From Acidobacteriota bacterium (GTDB lineage Bacteria > Acidobacteriota > Vicinamibacteria > Vicinamibacterales > JACPPN01): a DNA stretch of 40,645 nt. Position numbers and translations under genes: made by a program. The notes below the pieces were generated by a model that worked only from the letters and a program-made list of their open reading frames with translations, had not been told where the DNA came from and did no database searches. Shown piece after piece: positions 40,088 to 40,645 of this stretch. The number at the start of each line of letters is the position of its first letter. Position 1 is the stretch's first letter. The DNA lies in the NCBI GenBank assembly GCA_016190995.1, contig JACPPN010000396.1:1-40645 (forward strand). The letters are read 5' to 3'.

Positions 40088-40365
40088 GACGCGGGACGCC
40101 CGAGCCGTCGATCGAGGTCGGGGTAGGCCTCTCGGGCCAATGTCGGTCCGAGCGTGAGCAGGGCGAATAGAGGTACAAGCTCGTGGTCGGGCGCGTCGGA
40201 GTAGCGCGCACGCAGGCCGGCGAGGGTCAGGGTTCTGGCGGCCTGGGAGGCACCGGTGACAAGCCGGGCGATCTCCGTCGTAGAGAGCGAGCGCCACCGC
40301 CGAACCTGGAACGCTTCGGCCTCGCGAGAGGTGTCGCGGGAAAGCACCGCCCGTTCCGAGGGCAT
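40084..40365 (-). CDS. Small protein paired with the nucleotidyltransferase fragment (antitoxin-like partner)
   Basis: MPSERAVLSRDTSREAEAFQVRRWRSLSTTEIARLVTGASQAARTLTLAGLRARYSDAPDHELVPLFALLTLG; GTGA overlap with the downstream gene. Confidence 0.6.
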   Translation of the reverse strand: MPSERAVLSRDTSREAEAFQVRRWRSLSTTEIARLVTGASQAARTLTLAGLRARYSDAPDHELVPLFALLTLGPTLAREAYPDLDRRLGRPAS

Positions 40366-40468
40366 GACCGGATTATAGATGCGGTCGTGTGTTTCCTGCT
40401 AGTTTTCAAGTCCCGCTCCAAATCCTCAAGATCGTGCTGGGCCGGCACTTTCCTGCTCCTCACATAAT

Positions 40469-40579
40469 CCTGAGAAGCTGGAGTACGACCTGTATTACGT
40501 GAAGCATCGGTCGCTGCTGTTCGACCTGTCGATTCTGGCGCGAACGGTGGGGACGGTGGCGGGGTTGAAGGGGCGCTGA
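40469..40579 (+). pseudogene. C-terminal remnant of a bacterial sugar transferase
   Basis: PEKLEYDLYYVKHRSLLFDLSILARTVGTVAGLKGR followed by TGA; matches the conserved C-terminus of polyprenyl-P sugar transferases (compare KRIEYDLYYIENWSVALDLKIIWLTL in the 13853-15292 product). Confidence 0.75.
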
Positions 40580-40586
40580 CGCGAGC

Positions 40587-40641
40587 AATGCACAATGCAC
40601 AATGCACAATGCACAATGCACAATGCACAATGCACAATGCA
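40587..40641. repeat. Heptanucleotide tandem repeat (AATGCAC), seven full copies plus one partial
   Basis: Perfect AATGCAC units from 40587 to 40635, then AATGCA; read directly from sequence. Confidence 0.97.
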
Positions 40642-40645
40642 GAGA

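Noticed and set aside
40227-40637. 136-aa minus-strand ORF beginning MCIVHCALCIVHCAL
   Set aside because: N-terminus is just the translated heptamer repeat and the remainder is a shadow frame of the 40084-40365 gene.
40587-40641. CRISPR-like array
   Set aside because: Seven-bp direct tandem units with no spacers and no cas genes in the window.

Overview
GC-rich bacterial chromosomal window of 40,645 bp. I made no database searches; a Vicinamibacteria/Acidobacteriota-like source is only a weak guess. Positions ~200-35,440 are mostly recognisable housekeeping genes: cysteine desulfurase, bactofilin, SAM hydrolase, acyl-CoA dehydrogenase, GlpX, MFS, CPA2 antiporter, TsaC/Sua5, HflX, TPR-SLH lipoprotein, PgsA, and further on YicC, Gmk, RpoZ, CoaBC, type-4 UDG, PriA, M50 protease, HU/IHF, Der and MerR. 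Embedded in this is an exopolysaccharide-type locus (~12,857-25,774) with UXS, a polyprenyl-P sugar transferase, six glycosyltransferases, Ugd, GalE and an MsbA-like ABC exporter. A tRNA-Pro(GGG) at 35,463-35,540 marks a sharp boundary to an accessory region. That region holds a translationally coupled three-gene module (candidate HigB/Gp49-like toxin, XRE antitoxin-like regulator, and an unassigned 97-aa third protein) behind a promoter with a perfect 16-bp palindrome over its -10. It also holds a DUF433/DUF5615 toxin-antitoxin pair, two IS630 remnants, a truncated nucleotidyltransferase pair, a sugar-transferase C-terminal remnant and a heptanucleotide tandem repeat at the window end. The best candidate for an undescribed system is the three-gene module. 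A second notable item is an HU/IHF gene with a strong promoter and a Shine-Dalgarno but no standard start codon.
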